From the IMG/VR virus record IMGVR_UViG_3300027788_000049, positions 1 to 30,391 of that record: DNA of 30,391 nucleotides; one strand, 5' to 3'. Position 1 is the first letter of the stretch. The number at the start of each line of letters is the position of its first letter. The notes beneath the pieces were generated by a model. It was not told the DNA's origin. It saw only the letters and a list, made by a program, of their open reading frames with translations, and did no database searches. This stretch comes from a virus. A program made the translations under genes and the position numbers. Below are positions 1 through 9,015 of the stretch, in pieces.

Positions 1-1
1 T

Positions 2-361
2 ATTAATCCACTTAACTTAAATGTTGTAAGCCCTCAGGTATTTACAGACTTAGGTACATATACTCAAATGTTAAGATTAGATACTATAAATACTGCCGGT
101 GGAAATTTAGATATTTATATTAATGATACAGACACTCAGTGGAGAACTGGGCAAACTATGAGATTAACCTTTAATAATACTCTTCTTATAGGATCAAGAA
201 ATATAAGATTATATACTGATGCATTAGGCAGATTAAATAATGGCTCATACGGAAAATTAGCTGCCACTATACCAAATACAGATTTAAGTAGTATTCCAAT
301 CATTGATTTGATTTGTACAGAACAAGGAGTATTAACTTTTGTCTATGATATAGTTAAATAA
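2..361 (+). CDS. Virion structural protein, 3' end only
   Basis: The reading frame is open from the left edge, so the gene begins upstream and only its last 119 codons are here. An ATG at 68 lies inside the open frame and is probably not the true start. The visible part is rich in N, T, I and L, has no cysteine-rich or catalytic motif, and alternates short hydrophobic and polar stretches, as in beta-rich phage virion proteins. It ends 23 bases before the next start in a run of very large structural genes, so a baseplate or fibre role is likely by context. I do not recognise the family. Confidence 0.6.
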   Translation: MNPLNLNVVSPQVFTDLGTYTQMLRLDTINTAGGNLDIYINDTDTQWRTGQTMRLTFNNTLLIGSRNIRLYTDALGRLNNGSYGKLAATIPNTDLSSIPIIDLICTEQGVLTFVYDIVK

Positions 362-384
362 ATAATAAAATCGAAACCTAGATA

Positions 385-3300
385 ATGGCTGAAAATAATT
401 CAATACAAACTTTGCTACCAGAACTGTTAAGACTCTTTAACAATTCGCTGGAGAGCTTTGAGAAAGTTAATCAAGCAATTACTTCGAGTAGAGACTCTGT
501 AACTGTTAACATTCAAAACAATGATGGAACTAATGCTAGGATTACTATTCCAAGTTTTGGATTTCTTAAAAACTCAGTTGATCGTTTAAATACTAACATT
601 AATACCCTTACTAATTTTAATGATTCTAATAGTTCAATAAGATTACCTGATGGTACATTTAGAAAATTGGTTTTAGCAAAATTACCAACAGAAGCATTGG
701 ACGTAACTTCAATGAATTCTATAAACGAGTTTAATGTTAAACCTAATTGGTTTTTTGAAGAATTAATTAATCCTTTGCTTTTCATTTCATTTGATATTAC
801 AGGACAAGCACCTATTGATACTGAAAGAGCAATTGTACAGAGATATATTTTAGACACAAATTCACAAAGTAAAATTAATTTCTTTGAGAATCAATATAAT
901 GGAACTGCTGATATTGTATATTCTACATTTTTACAACAAATTGTTGAAAAGAATATTTCATATGTTTTAGATGAAGCTGTTGTAGATTTGCCACCTAGAG
1001 ATAAAAGATTTTCTGGTAAGTTTAGTGTATTAAGAATAGGAGAAGAAAGCATAACAGAGACTGTGAATGGTGTAGAGCAAACAGTAATACAAAAGCTATA
1101 TAAACTTAATAAAATATTTTATACAGATTCAGAGGCTGATTTTGCTGATACTATACAACTTAAAGTTGGTGATAGTTTAGAAGTTGTATCTGCGCCGATT
1201 GATACTAGATATACAGTAACCCAAATTGATAGTAGTACTAACTCTGTAGTTGTAAGATTACAGGAAGGTTCTAGAACAATCAGTATTGGCGCTGATGTAT
1301 TAAAAATAGGATCCGCATTAAATAACCGAGTAGAGGTTGATGTTACTGTTGGATTTAATGAAAGATGTGTAACCTTTATTAAACCTATTGATCCTGATTC
1401 TAAAATACCTGCTGTTAACTGGTCTCCAGGTAGTGGCTTTTATACTAATGATTTAAATACAATTGATACTAGCGGTAATCAGCAAACACTGGCAGATTAT
1501 TATCAACAAAACGCTGTTGATTTTGGAAGATACTTATTATCATTTGCACAAGACAAGATTCCTACTAGTAGAGAAGGATTAACTCCTAACGCTCCGGTGT
1601 TATCGGCTGATGATTTTTCGGTGTCATTAATAAATGGACAAGTTAGTAATTCAGATGCTATCATACAGCTTAAGGATTTAAATAATCAAAAGAATACTAT
1701 TCAGTCTACGTTAACTGAATTAGATACTGCTATTGCACAAAGCAGAACAAAAATACAAACAACTAATTATTCTACTGAAGTTGAAAGAGATGCAGATAGA
1801 AATGCATTACAAGGACTTATTACAGAAAGAGCATCTCAAACAAAACTGTATTCATCAGTAGTTACAGAAATTGATGCGTCTGCAAGTGACAATTCAGTAA
1901 GTAGTGTAACACCTAAATATAGAGTAAGAGGATTTTGGGCAATGCCTAATGAAAAATCTGCTCCTGAAACTGGTGTACAAGATATAATAAAATTTCAATA
2001 TCGTTATAGATATCTTTCTGCAGACGGTGCTGCTAATCAAGTAAAACAGTTTTCTTATACTGATGGTAGTGGAACAAGTCAAGGTGCCTTTTCAAATTAT
2101 GTTATTGTAAATAGTGTATTAAGACCTAGAGTAAAAAATGCTATAACAGGTTTATATGAATGGATTGCTATTGATGATGATAATGCAGATTCTGTAAATA
2201 TTAATCAATTAGATATTCCAATTAGAAAAGGTGAACAAGTAGAAATACAAGTTAAGTCTATATCAGAAGCAGGATGGCCATCTAATCCACTAGAAAGCCA
2301 ATATAGTCCAGCCATAAGAGTAGAGTTTCCTGCTGATTTAAGCTCTGATAGTGCATTAGAAAGTATTCTTGCACAGAATCAAGAAGATTTAGCTAAGGTT
2401 GCATTAGAAGAAGATCTAGAAGCAAAAGGAATTAATACTCACCTGAGCAGTTCATTCATTGCAAATGAAACATATTTTGCACATTCATCTCCAGTAATTG
2501 CTTCTGGTTTTTTATCAGAAAACCAAACACCAATTGATTTATTCTCTAAGTTAACAGAGATGCAAAACCAATTGGACTTATTTGCTGAAATACTAAATAA
2601 TGCACAAGGTGAAATGTCTACTACGTTAATTGATGATGGTGGTAATACATACAACCTAAGACAAAATTCAGTTACCAATATTTTTGCAGGTTTTTATTCT
2701 CAAGAAGTTGCAGGCTTAGATGATCCTAGGGGAGCAATAATTTCAAAAACTTATTTTATTAATATTGCAAACGTTTCACAAACTGCATTACAATTAGTAG
2801 CAAGAATTACAGGTAGCAGAATTAGAATGGTTAAACAATCAGAAAATCCAGGGTCTTATAGCCCATCAGATACTGGTGCACTAAATAATGGTTCTACTAT
2901 TTTACCAGCAACTTACCCATGGTTAGACAATGCAGCAGAGAACCAAAGGAACGCTAGAGCTACATATAGGTCTGATGATGTAGATTATAATACTATTAGA
3001 AAATATGATCTTACTCCTCTTCTTTTAACTAACCCTTCAGTAACAACAGCAACAAAATATGGTCAGACGATATCATTACCGCCTTTCCAATCAACACAAA
3101 ACAAGAATCAATATCTTTATAGTAGATTTAGTGATGTTTCTAATGATGCAAATTTTTATAGTTATATTAATCCAAGCTCTAACTATTCAATTAATTTAGA
3201 TACTACGGAAAATCTTTACAATGCAACATCAAATACAGGTTTGGCTGCTCCAACAACTGAATTTATTTGGGGTGGTGGTTTTTTACCAGATGGCACTCCA

Positions 3301-4269
3301 ACAACAACAGCGGCTTATCCTACTACAGATGATGTAGTTCAGGTTTCTATAGCTCACCCATCATTAACAAACTATACTGCATATAGAAATGCATATATTG
3401 CATTAACGAATGATACTGAAACTTTACCTGCAAGTATTCCTGCTGGTGGAATTGATTGTACGACAGGTAATGGTGTTACTGCTGGTATTGGAACTGCTGG
3501 TGTAATGTTTAGACAATCTAAATTTGCACCATTAAAATCAAGTGAAACTTTTGGACAACAGCAAGCAATATATTTAAATGAAAACGTTACACGCTTACAG
3601 GCATTTGCCTTAACCCTACCCGTTATCGCATTTGATACTTCACAGTTATTACAGGCTAGTCCATCTTTAACATTACCGGCATTATCTAATTTATGGGACA
3701 GCAACGCAGGTAATGTAGGTTACGTTAATTATGCTAGAAATGCAAAAACATCATTTGACAGTTTTGATCAATATACATTAGGTAAACAATCATGTGGATC
3801 TTATTTATTCATTTCTGCTGATTCGCATGAAAATATACAAGTAGATGGTGATTCAATACAATCATTAGAAACTATTCAGTTCGGTCAACAAAACTCAGTA
3901 AGTATACCTTTAGTCTTTCAATATAGAATGACTGATTATTTTGGGGTTACATCAGGTACAGGCTTAGGAAATATTGCAGGTGATTCAACTGGATCTACTG
4001 TTAATCTTACATATGCTAAGAAAATAGGATTTGATATTTTTCCAATCAATAGTGAGGCTATACAATTTGATATTCTAGTTTCGGCTAAATATAGATCTGA
4101 TAGGTTAAGTATTGATAATTTCCCTAAAGCAACAGTGACTAAAGGTCTAAATGATTTAGAGAAAGTAATTGCAGGACTAAGACCATCACTAAATCAAACT
4201 GTTATTTCTACTTCTGATAGAATAGGTGGTAGCTCACAATCATTTACTGGAACTAGTTCCAGCTACTAG
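385..4269 (+). CDS. Giant virion (baseplate/tail) protein, 1294 aa
   Basis: A 1294-residue protein with no recognisable enzyme motif. The N-terminus is helical. Residues about 430-495 form a likely coiled coil rich in Q, L, T, E and K. Residues about 508-655 look like a fibronectin-III-like or similar beta-sandwich domain, starting PKYRVRGFWAMP and running to SPAIRVEFP. The C-terminal half is N/S/T-rich with many aromatics, and the tail is a low-complexity serine-glycine stretch ending GTSSSY. Size, composition and position at the head of a block of structural genes suggest a baseplate or tail-fibre network component. Homology to a specific T4 protein (such as gp7 or gp10) cannot be claimed. 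There is no clear ribosome binding site before the ATG, only AT-rich sequence. Confidence 0.75.
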   Translation: MAENNSIQTLLPELLRLFNNSLESFEKVNQAITSSRDSVTVNIQNNDGTNARITIPSFGFLKNSVDRLNTNINTLTNFNDSNSSIRLPDGTFRKLVLAKLPTEALDVTSMNSINEFNVKPNWFFEELINPLLFISFDITGQAPIDTERAIVQRYILDTNSQSKINFFENQYNGTADIVYSTFLQQIVEKNISYVLDEAVVDLPPRDKRFSGKFSVLRIGEESITETVNGVEQTVIQKLYKLNKIFYTDSEADFADTIQLKVGDSLEVVSAPIDTRYTVTQIDSSTNSVVVRLQEGSRTISIGADVLKIGSALNNRVEVDVTVGFNERCVTFIKPIDPDSKIPAVNWSPGSGFYTNDLNTIDTSGNQQTLADYYQQNAVDFGRYLLSFAQDKIPTSREGLTPNAPVLSADDFSVSLINGQVSNSDAIIQLKDLNNQKNTIQSTLTELDTAIAQSRTKIQTTNYSTEVERDADRNALQGLITERASQTKLYSSVVTEIDASASDNSVSSVTPKYRVRGFWAMPNEKSAPETGVQDIIKFQYRYRYLSADGAANQVKQFSYTDGSGTSQGAFSNYVIVNSVLRPRVKNAITGLYEWIAIDDDNADSVNINQLDIPIRKGEQVEIQVKSISEAGWPSNPLESQYSPAIRVEFPADLSSDSALESILAQNQEDLAKVALEEDLEAKGINTHLSSSFIANETYFAHSSPVIASGFLSENQTPIDLFSKLTEMQNQLDLFAEILNNAQGEMSTTLIDDGGNTYNLRQNSVTNIFAGFYSQEVAGLDDPRGAIISKTYFINIANVSQTALQLVARITGSRIRMVKQSENPGSYSPSDTGALNNGSTILPATYPWLDNAAENQRNARATYRSDDVDYNTIRKYDLTPLLLTNPSVTTATKYGQTISLPPFQSTQNKNQYLYSRFSDVSNDANFYSYINPSSNYSINLDTTENLYNATSNTGLAAPTTEFIWGGGFLPDGTPTTTAAYPTTDDVVQVSIAHPSLTNYTAYRNAYIALTNDTETLPASIPAGGIDCTTGNGVTAGIGTAGVMFRQSKFAPLKSSETFGQQQAIYLNENVTRLQAFALTLPVIAFDTSQLLQASPSLTLPALSNLWDSNAGNVGYVNYARNAKTSFDSFDQYTLGKQSCGSYLFISADSHENIQVDGDSIQSLETIQFGQQNSVSIPLVFQYRMTDYFGVTSGTGLGNIAGDSTGSTVNLTYAKKIGFDIFPINSEAIQFDILVSAKYRSDRLSIDNFPKATVTKGLNDLEKVIAGLRPSLNQTVISTSDRIGGSSQSFTGTSSSY

Positions 4270-4300
4270 TAGGAGATTTTTAACTTTATCTTTTGGTGAA

Positions 4301-4307
4301 TATATAA
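4301..4307 (+). promoter_or_regulatory. TATATAA element before the 1559-aa gene
   Basis: TATATAA in the context GGTGAATATATAAAAA ends 18 bases before the ATG at 4326, in the 56-base gap after the 1294-aa gene. The same GTGAATATATAA string occurs before the ssb unit at 17090, and TATATAA recurs at comparable spacing before four other unit starts. It resembles, but is not identical to, the T4 late element TATAAATA. It is a candidate phage-specific -10 element. Confidence 0.5.
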
Positions 4308-4325
4308 AAAAAGTAAAAGATAAAT

Positions 4326-7300
4326 ATGGCTCAAGAACTGCTTGACAAAGCATCATACAGTGTTGTAAGGACTAATCCTAAATTAACTGCGAATGTTAAG
4401 ATAGTATCTGATGGAACGGATATTTACTTAGAGTCGTTCAGTGCAAGTACTCAGTTAGCCTCTCAGAAATTTAAAGCATTTAAAGTTGATGGAACTAGTA
4501 CATATGATCGTGATGTAAATAGATTCTTTGATAATGGGCAATTCCCTATAGAGGCTGCATATGAAATATTCCAGGAATATGAAGATACTGCTGTATTATC
4601 TAATTACAGAAATCAATATGAAATGTTTTATTGTGCAGGGACTAGATCTATTGCATCAGAATCATACCCACAAAGCTTAGGGACATTAGCACCATTATGG
4701 TTAAATGAACAAATACCTAGCGCGTTTGTTATCTTTAGATTAGATAACCCGGCTGCCGTTAATAATGTAACAGCAGCATCTGAAAATGCTGGAAAGGCAA
4801 ATGCACAAACCTCTGTTAATTTTTCAAAACAAGTATTAGAAAATTGTACTGCAATTAAAACATTTGATTTAACCGAAGGTAGTACACTCGGATCTTATAT
4901 TAGAAATTACAGAAACCAAGAAGAGTTTCCAGAAGTTCCACTTAATATGACCTGGAGGAAAGATGAACCAATATTATGGAGTGGTATATCTTATAAGAAT
5001 GGTGGTTTTGTAAATAGTGGAAATTTTGCATATGAAGATATTGTAGTTAAAGATTCAACTATTATACAAGATGAATATTTGTTTACACAAGGATTCCAGA
5101 ACAATGGAATAATTTTAGCAAATCTTTTAAACTTAGAGTTCTTATTTGACGATCCTACTGCTAGTGACTATTCAATTAATAGATACTTTGGTATGTATGT
5201 TAATGAAATAGAAGAAGGAAATTTTGATATATCAGGAGAAGGTTTTTATAAGAATACAGAGAAGAGCCAGTTACCAACTATTAAAACTATAACTGAAGTA
5301 TCTCAAGACTTAAATACACCATTTGAAATTACAAATGATGCAGGTATTCTATTATTTTTAGATCCTACCAAAACAACAACAATTACAGGTTTGCCAACTC
5401 CTACTAGAGTTGATGAGGTTGAATCTATATTTTATGTAAAAGATAAAAAAGATGATTTTCATACAGTTAAAAAAGGATCATTGTGGGGAACTAATGAAAT
5501 TAGATTATTTGACACTAAAGTAGACGTGTCTTTATTTACAGGATATAAAGAACCTGATACTTTTGCTAATGCAAGTATTGTTAGCCATAAAGGATTTTCA
5601 CAAATGTATCTTAAAATATTAGATAATGTACAAGAAGGTTCTAAGATTTCATTTTATGATGGTTTAAGTTTAACAGGAGAAATATTTGCTGATAGTACAT
5701 TAGCAACAATACCTGGTAAGTCATTTGAATCTTTCTTCAATCCAAATGGAACCACAGAAGAAGTTGCACAATCTATAACATCAGCAATTAATATAGGTAT
5801 TAATGAAAATAATAGATTTTTTACTGCTACTTATAATGATAGTACCGTTTATGTTAAATCAAGATTTAGTGGTACTAGATTTAATAGATTAAATTTTAAA
5901 ATGGATGTTATTTATCCTGAACAGTTTTTACAAATAGAAACATACCCTTTAACAACAGAAGTAGAACCTGCAAAAACATTTGTTGGTGGAAATGATGTAT
6001 CCAACGGTTTACTTAAAGTTGAAATAGGGGATCAGAATAGATTTGTAAAAGGTAATTTTGTACAAACTACTGGTGATTTTGCAGTTATCGGCGATTGGGT
6101 ACCATATACAGAAGAACCTATTTATAGTGGTAATAATAAAATTATTGGATATACTAACATTGATAAATTTGTTATAATTACATGTAATGATAATCAAATA
6201 ATGGTTACGAATGCTAACCAGGTTGCTCTATACTCTGATTATAAACCATCATTTGGTAGATTTTCATTTTTTGATGTTAAAGATTTTGACTTTGATTTTT
6301 ATAGTACTTTATACAGTGAAGAAGGTGAATTAGATTTTGAATATGCAGAATATAATAAATCAACACCAGGAACTAATCCGCCACAATATACAGGAGTAAG
6401 CAGTACTCCACAGATTAGAGAATTTTATGATAATGGTGGATTTTATAATCTTATAGGTTTATTAAATGATGCTGAAGATGCAAATCCAGATGATGAATAT
6501 ATTAAGAGTGAATATATTAGATTAGAAGAAAACTATTTAACATCACAAGCTAACATATCGAGGATTGCACCATATATTAATAAGTGGGCATGGATTAATG
6601 ATGGTAAAGATGTAAGGAATCATCCGTATAGATTAGATGTTAATCAAGCTTTTGGTTTAAATAACTTTGCACCATCTAAATGGGACCTAGGACAAGAAGC
6701 TAGTGGGTTTACTCATGAATGGTATTATCTTTCGGAATTCCCTGAGTATTTTACAAAAGCAGCAATCAAAAGTTCTTGGAGTTATATTGACAAAGCCCCA
6801 GTTGATAACACAGATGGTGTTGGCCAAACTTTTGCATTAGGTACTTTTCAGAATGTTACTAAAGATAACTTTAATGATTATTTTATAATAGAGAGATTTA
6901 CCACGGGTGGGATAACTGAAATTGATAGACAGTTAAGATATACTAGATTAAATGGTGGTAATGAAAAGAATTATTCGGAAGGCTTTCTAAGAGGTGTTAG
7001 AATAATAGCAAAATCTAAAGCGATAGGATCAGAAAAACCAGATTTTAATGCTAGATCATTATCATATGTACAAGATGGTTTATTTAATGATTATCGTTTC
7101 TCTGCTATTTTAGTTCCTAATTTACCAGACAAGCCTGAATCTCAAATTAAATTTATTAAGAACGAAAAGTGGAAAACTGTTGTAATGTTAATTTCAGTAG
7201 ATTATGCCAATGTATGTTTAAATAACGGAGGAGATTCTATTATTGATAGAACAACTTTATATTCTTTAAATAGTTCATATTTACAAACTGCCAATTGTGC

Positions 7301-9005
7301 ACCTACACCAAGCGGTGATAGTTTTAAATACACAGACACTGTACTAAGAGGGGCTATAAGTTTTGCAACATCAACGTTTGATACTGCTTCTGGTTTATAT
7401 ACAATTAATGGTATGCCTAATAGTACAGGTGAGCTTACTGATTTTGTAAATGATATTAGAGTAATAGAAAACGGTACATATGGTGTAGTTAAGATTAGTG
7501 GTGGTTATCTAATAAGCGGTATTCAATCTATAGTATCATCTAATCAATTTATATGTACTAGTGTAAAATTAGCCGGTAATGATATACTGTTACCAAACCC
7601 AACACCATCTACTTTGGTTTTACGTGCAGCTACATATACAGTTGAAAATGGTGGTTATTTTCAATTTGAAAATAGATTAAATTCAATTAGCTTTGGCGAA
7701 ATATTTAATGCAGTTAATCAAGGTAATCCTAATATTATATATGAAACAATAACAGAGGCTGGATTACAAGTAAAGAATACTGATGGTACATTGGCTCAAA
7801 CTTTTGCAATAGAGCTGAGGGCACAGGCTGATATTCTTAAATCTGTTTATATAGGTATATTACCAGATCCTGTTAAACCTACAGCTTTTAATTTAACTGA
7901 TGTTGTAGGATATGATTTATCTTTACAAAAGAATCCTAATATAACTCCTATTGCTAGACATGCAGGTTATTATGCGCCTTATGCCTTACCTCTATTGTTT
8001 TTTAGGGATCCATATATGAATTTAGATTTTACCGGAAATGTAACTGGTGCTGTTACTGGTGGTGCTAGTATTTCTGATTCAGTTTATAAATTAAAAGTAT
8101 TAGAATTATGTAAATTTAAAAATTCACAATTCAATAGTTCGGATGTTAATTTTGGACAAGTACAAAATTTCTTTTATCATAAAGTAAACGAAGAAGACCC
8201 ATCAACTATTTTAGAATTATCTAGAGAAAGTGCATTCCCTAGTTTATATCCTTTAATACAAGAAATAGGTATTGATTATAAAGACTTTTATGCTTTCTCC
8301 TCCAACTGGGAACCTTCATATTTTACAAAAAGTATTGACAAATCACTAATAGAAGACGTTATTGGTACAAGATCAATGTTTGAGAGAAAATCATTTTTTG
8401 GTTCAAAATATTTAAAAGTTCCAGAAACTATAATTTTAGAAACATTTAAACCTGATCCTTTTGTTAGGGCAGCAGTTAAACAACCTAATTTAATACAAGG
8501 AACATTTATGCACCAAGATACACCGTCTGTTACTGTTAATAAAAGACAGATTTTAACAAAAGGTGTTGTAAATACTAGAGATATTAAAAAAGTACCATCA
8601 ACACCAACAGTTGAATTTTATTTGTTTAACCAAAAAAGATTAATTGAATTTTTATTTATACCAATTAAAGCTCAGTTTGTAAAGTATGTTAATGAATTAT
8701 ATGGTTTTGGTGATTTGGAAACATTAGATGATGATGTTAATCAATACATTAGAGAAAATATATTAAAGCTATACAAAATAGAAAAAGTAGAATTATATAC
8801 TTTAGCAAGTCGTGACATTAGTGAATCTACCTATAGTACTGCTGAATTAACTGATGCAGAAAAAATTAGTGCAGGTTTAACTGTTAATGATAACGTATCA
8901 TCAAAAACTATAAATACAAACCCATTTGATTTAAGGCTAATATATAATAAAAGAACAGGTTTCTCTGAATCGTTTGGTTTCAGTGTTACCATAGTTAAAA
9001 AATAA
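4326..9005 (+). CDS. Giant virion structural protein, 1559 aa
   Basis: The largest gene in the window. The N-terminus (MAQELLDKASYSVVRTNPKL) leads into alternating beta-rich segments with frequent Y, F, D, N and G, and there is no signal peptide or membrane segment. I see no enzyme motif. It contains segments that look like separate beta domains divided by glycine and asparagine linkers, and a more charged, helical C-terminal part from about residue 1340 with several KxxK and E/K stretches. Located between the 1294-aa structural gene and a collagen-type fibre, and preceded by its own TATATAA element, it is most likely a baseplate or adsorption-apparatus protein. The precise role is unknown. 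Confidence 0.7.
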   Translation: MAQELLDKASYSVVRTNPKLTANVKIVSDGTDIYLESFSASTQLASQKFKAFKVDGTSTYDRDVNRFFDNGQFPIEAAYEIFQEYEDTAVLSNYRNQYEMFYCAGTRSIASESYPQSLGTLAPLWLNEQIPSAFVIFRLDNPAAVNNVTAASENAGKANAQTSVNFSKQVLENCTAIKTFDLTEGSTLGSYIRNYRNQEEFPEVPLNMTWRKDEPILWSGISYKNGGFVNSGNFAYEDIVVKDSTIIQDEYLFTQGFQNNGIILANLLNLEFLFDDPTASDYSINRYFGMYVNEIEEGNFDISGEGFYKNTEKSQLPTIKTITEVSQDLNTPFEITNDAGILLFLDPTKTTTITGLPTPTRVDEVESIFYVKDKKDDFHTVKKGSLWGTNEIRLFDTKVDVSLFTGYKEPDTFANASIVSHKGFSQMYLKILDNVQEGSKISFYDGLSLTGEIFADSTLATIPGKSFESFFNPNGTTEEVAQSITSAINIGINENNRFFTATYNDSTVYVKSRFSGTRFNRLNFKMDVIYPEQFLQIETYPLTTEVEPAKTFVGGNDVSNGLLKVEIGDQNRFVKGNFVQTTGDFAVIGDWVPYTEEPIYSGNNKIIGYTNIDKFVIITCNDNQIMVTNANQVALYSDYKPSFGRFSFFDVKDFDFDFYSTLYSEEGELDFEYAEYNKSTPGTNPPQYTGVSSTPQIREFYDNGGFYNLIGLLNDAEDANPDDEYIKSEYIRLEENYLTSQANISRIAPYINKWAWINDGKDVRNHPYRLDVNQAFGLNNFAPSKWDLGQEASGFTHEWYYLSEFPEYFTKAAIKSSWSYIDKAPVDNTDGVGQTFALGTFQNVTKDNFNDYFIIERFTTGGITEIDRQLRYTRLNGGNEKNYSEGFLRGVRIIAKSKAIGSEKPDFNARSLSYVQDGLFNDYRFSAILVPNLPDKPESQIKFIKNEKWKTVVMLISVDYANVCLNNGGDSIIDRTTLYSLNSSYLQTANCAPTPSGDSFKYTDTVLRGAISFATSTFDTASGLYTINGMPNSTGELTDFVNDIRVIENGTYGVVKISGGYLISGIQSIVSSNQFICTSVKLAGNDILLPNPTPSTLVLRAATYTVENGGYFQFENRLNSISFGEIFNAVNQGNPNIIYETITEAGLQVKNTDGTLAQTFAIELRAQADILKSVYIGILPDPVKPTAFNLTDVVGYDLSLQKNPNITPIARHAGYYAPYALPLLFFRDPYMNLDFTGNVTGAVTGGASISDSVYKLKVLELCKFKNSQFNSSDVNFGQVQNFFYHKVNEEDPSTILELSRESAFPSLYPLIQEIGIDYKDFYAFSSNWEPSYFTKSIDKSLIEDVIGTRSMFERKSFFGSKYLKVPETIILETFKPDPFVRAAVKQPNLIQGTFMHQDTPSVTVNKRQILTKGVVNTRDIKKVPSTPTVEFYLFNQKRLIEFLFIPIKAQFVKYVNELYGFGDLETLDDDVNQYIRENILKLYKIEKVELYTLASRDISESTYSTAELTDAEKISAGLTVNDNVSSKTINTNPFDLRLIYNKRTGFSESFGFSVTIVKK

Positions 9006-9015
9006 TAAGAAAGAA

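Noticed and set aside
513-857. Minus-strand open frame of 114 codons inside the 1294-aa gene, and similar ones at 2439-2678, 3372-3704, 9825-10094 and 26281-26547
   Set aside because: All lie inside convincing plus-strand genes, lack start context and have shadow-like composition. Every supported gene is on the plus strand.
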